A stretch of 14,895 nt of DNA from DASPXY01 sp038227745 (GTDB lineage: Bacteria; Planctomycetota; Planctomycetia; Gemmatales; Gemmataceae): positions 1 to 14,895 of the forward strand of contig JBBRPS010000167.1 in assembly GCA_038227745.1 (NCBI GenBank). The letters run 5' to 3'. A program made the translations under genes and the position numbers. A model generated the notes under the pieces. The model did no database searches. It had not been told where the DNA came from and saw only the letters and a list, made by a program, of their open reading frames with translations. This document shows positions 14,801 through 14,895 of this stretch, piece by piece (the stretch's first letter is position 1; each line of letters starts with the position of its first letter).

Positions 14801-14895
14801 GGCGTGGCAAATGTATGGCAAACGCTGGTTTATCAAGGAGTTTCGGCATTCCTTGGCCACAGTGACATTGTACTCGCGTAGGAGGCACATTGGCA
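14801..14895. other. Window edge beyond the tRNA-like sequence
   Basis: No gene is seen. A direct repeat TGGCAAA occurs at 14805-14811 and 14816-14822, spaced 11 bases (one helical turn), which could be integrase arm-binding sites. Confidence 0.25.

Noticed and set aside
14633..14881. 82-residue plus-strand frame containing KRGLEPPLPL
   Set aside because: This is the familiar false protein produced by translating the reverse strand of a tRNA-like sequence.
1..14895. CRISPR array, rRNA, or known defence system
   Set aside because: No regularly spaced repeats, no rRNA-like sequence and no recognised defence genes in the window.

Overview
The window looks like high-GC DNA from a planctomycete, probably of the Gemmata type. 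This is inferred from gene content. A planctomycete-style ECF sigma factor gene overlaps a giant serine/threonine kinase gene with WD40 and TPR tails. There are zinc-ribbon fusions, a leucine-rich-repeat fragment of the kind expanded in Gemmataceae, and many truncated genes beside small mobile repeats. No taxonomic marker gene is present.

Layout. Positions 1-907 are a mobile-element margin: the start of an IS630-type transposase, then two short TA-flanked inverted-repeat elements around a degraded stretch. Positions 908-8266 hold three minus-strand genes: a zinc-ribbon M50 membrane protease, a 1718-residue transmembrane kinase and an ECF sigma factor. Sigma and kinase overlap by ATGA and are almost certainly one operon. 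The protease lies downstream on the same strand after a 445-base gap, so its link to them is only suggestive. Positions 8755-9218 are a junction of two gene scraps, a ComM/YifB ATPase piece and a Nudix hydrolase core facing each other. Positions 9340-10777 encode a zinc-ribbon protein kinase homologue that is interrupted by two apparent one-base losses in homopolymers. It has also lost its catalytic motifs and is best read as a pseudokinase. Positions 11092-11819 hold an LRR-type fragment and a VOC-family fragment separated by an inverted-repeat element. Positions 11830-13098 are a compact plus-strand set: a metallophosphoesterase, a STAS-domain protein and the broken start of a cysteine hydrolase. 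Positions 13368-14594 encode a tyrosine recombinase, next to a tRNA-Leu(CAG)-like sequence whose 3' half is good and whose 5' half is damaged, a typical integration-site arrangement.

How it may work together. The sigma factor and kinase probably form a planctomycete signalling pair, with a cytoplasmic kinase domain, a membrane anchor and a large WD40/TPR sensor or scaffold. The protease, pseudokinase and STAS protein add signalling flavour, but nothing in the sequence proves they share a pathway. The remainder is accessory DNA shaped by repeated insertion and deletion, with an integrase and tRNA remnant at the right edge.
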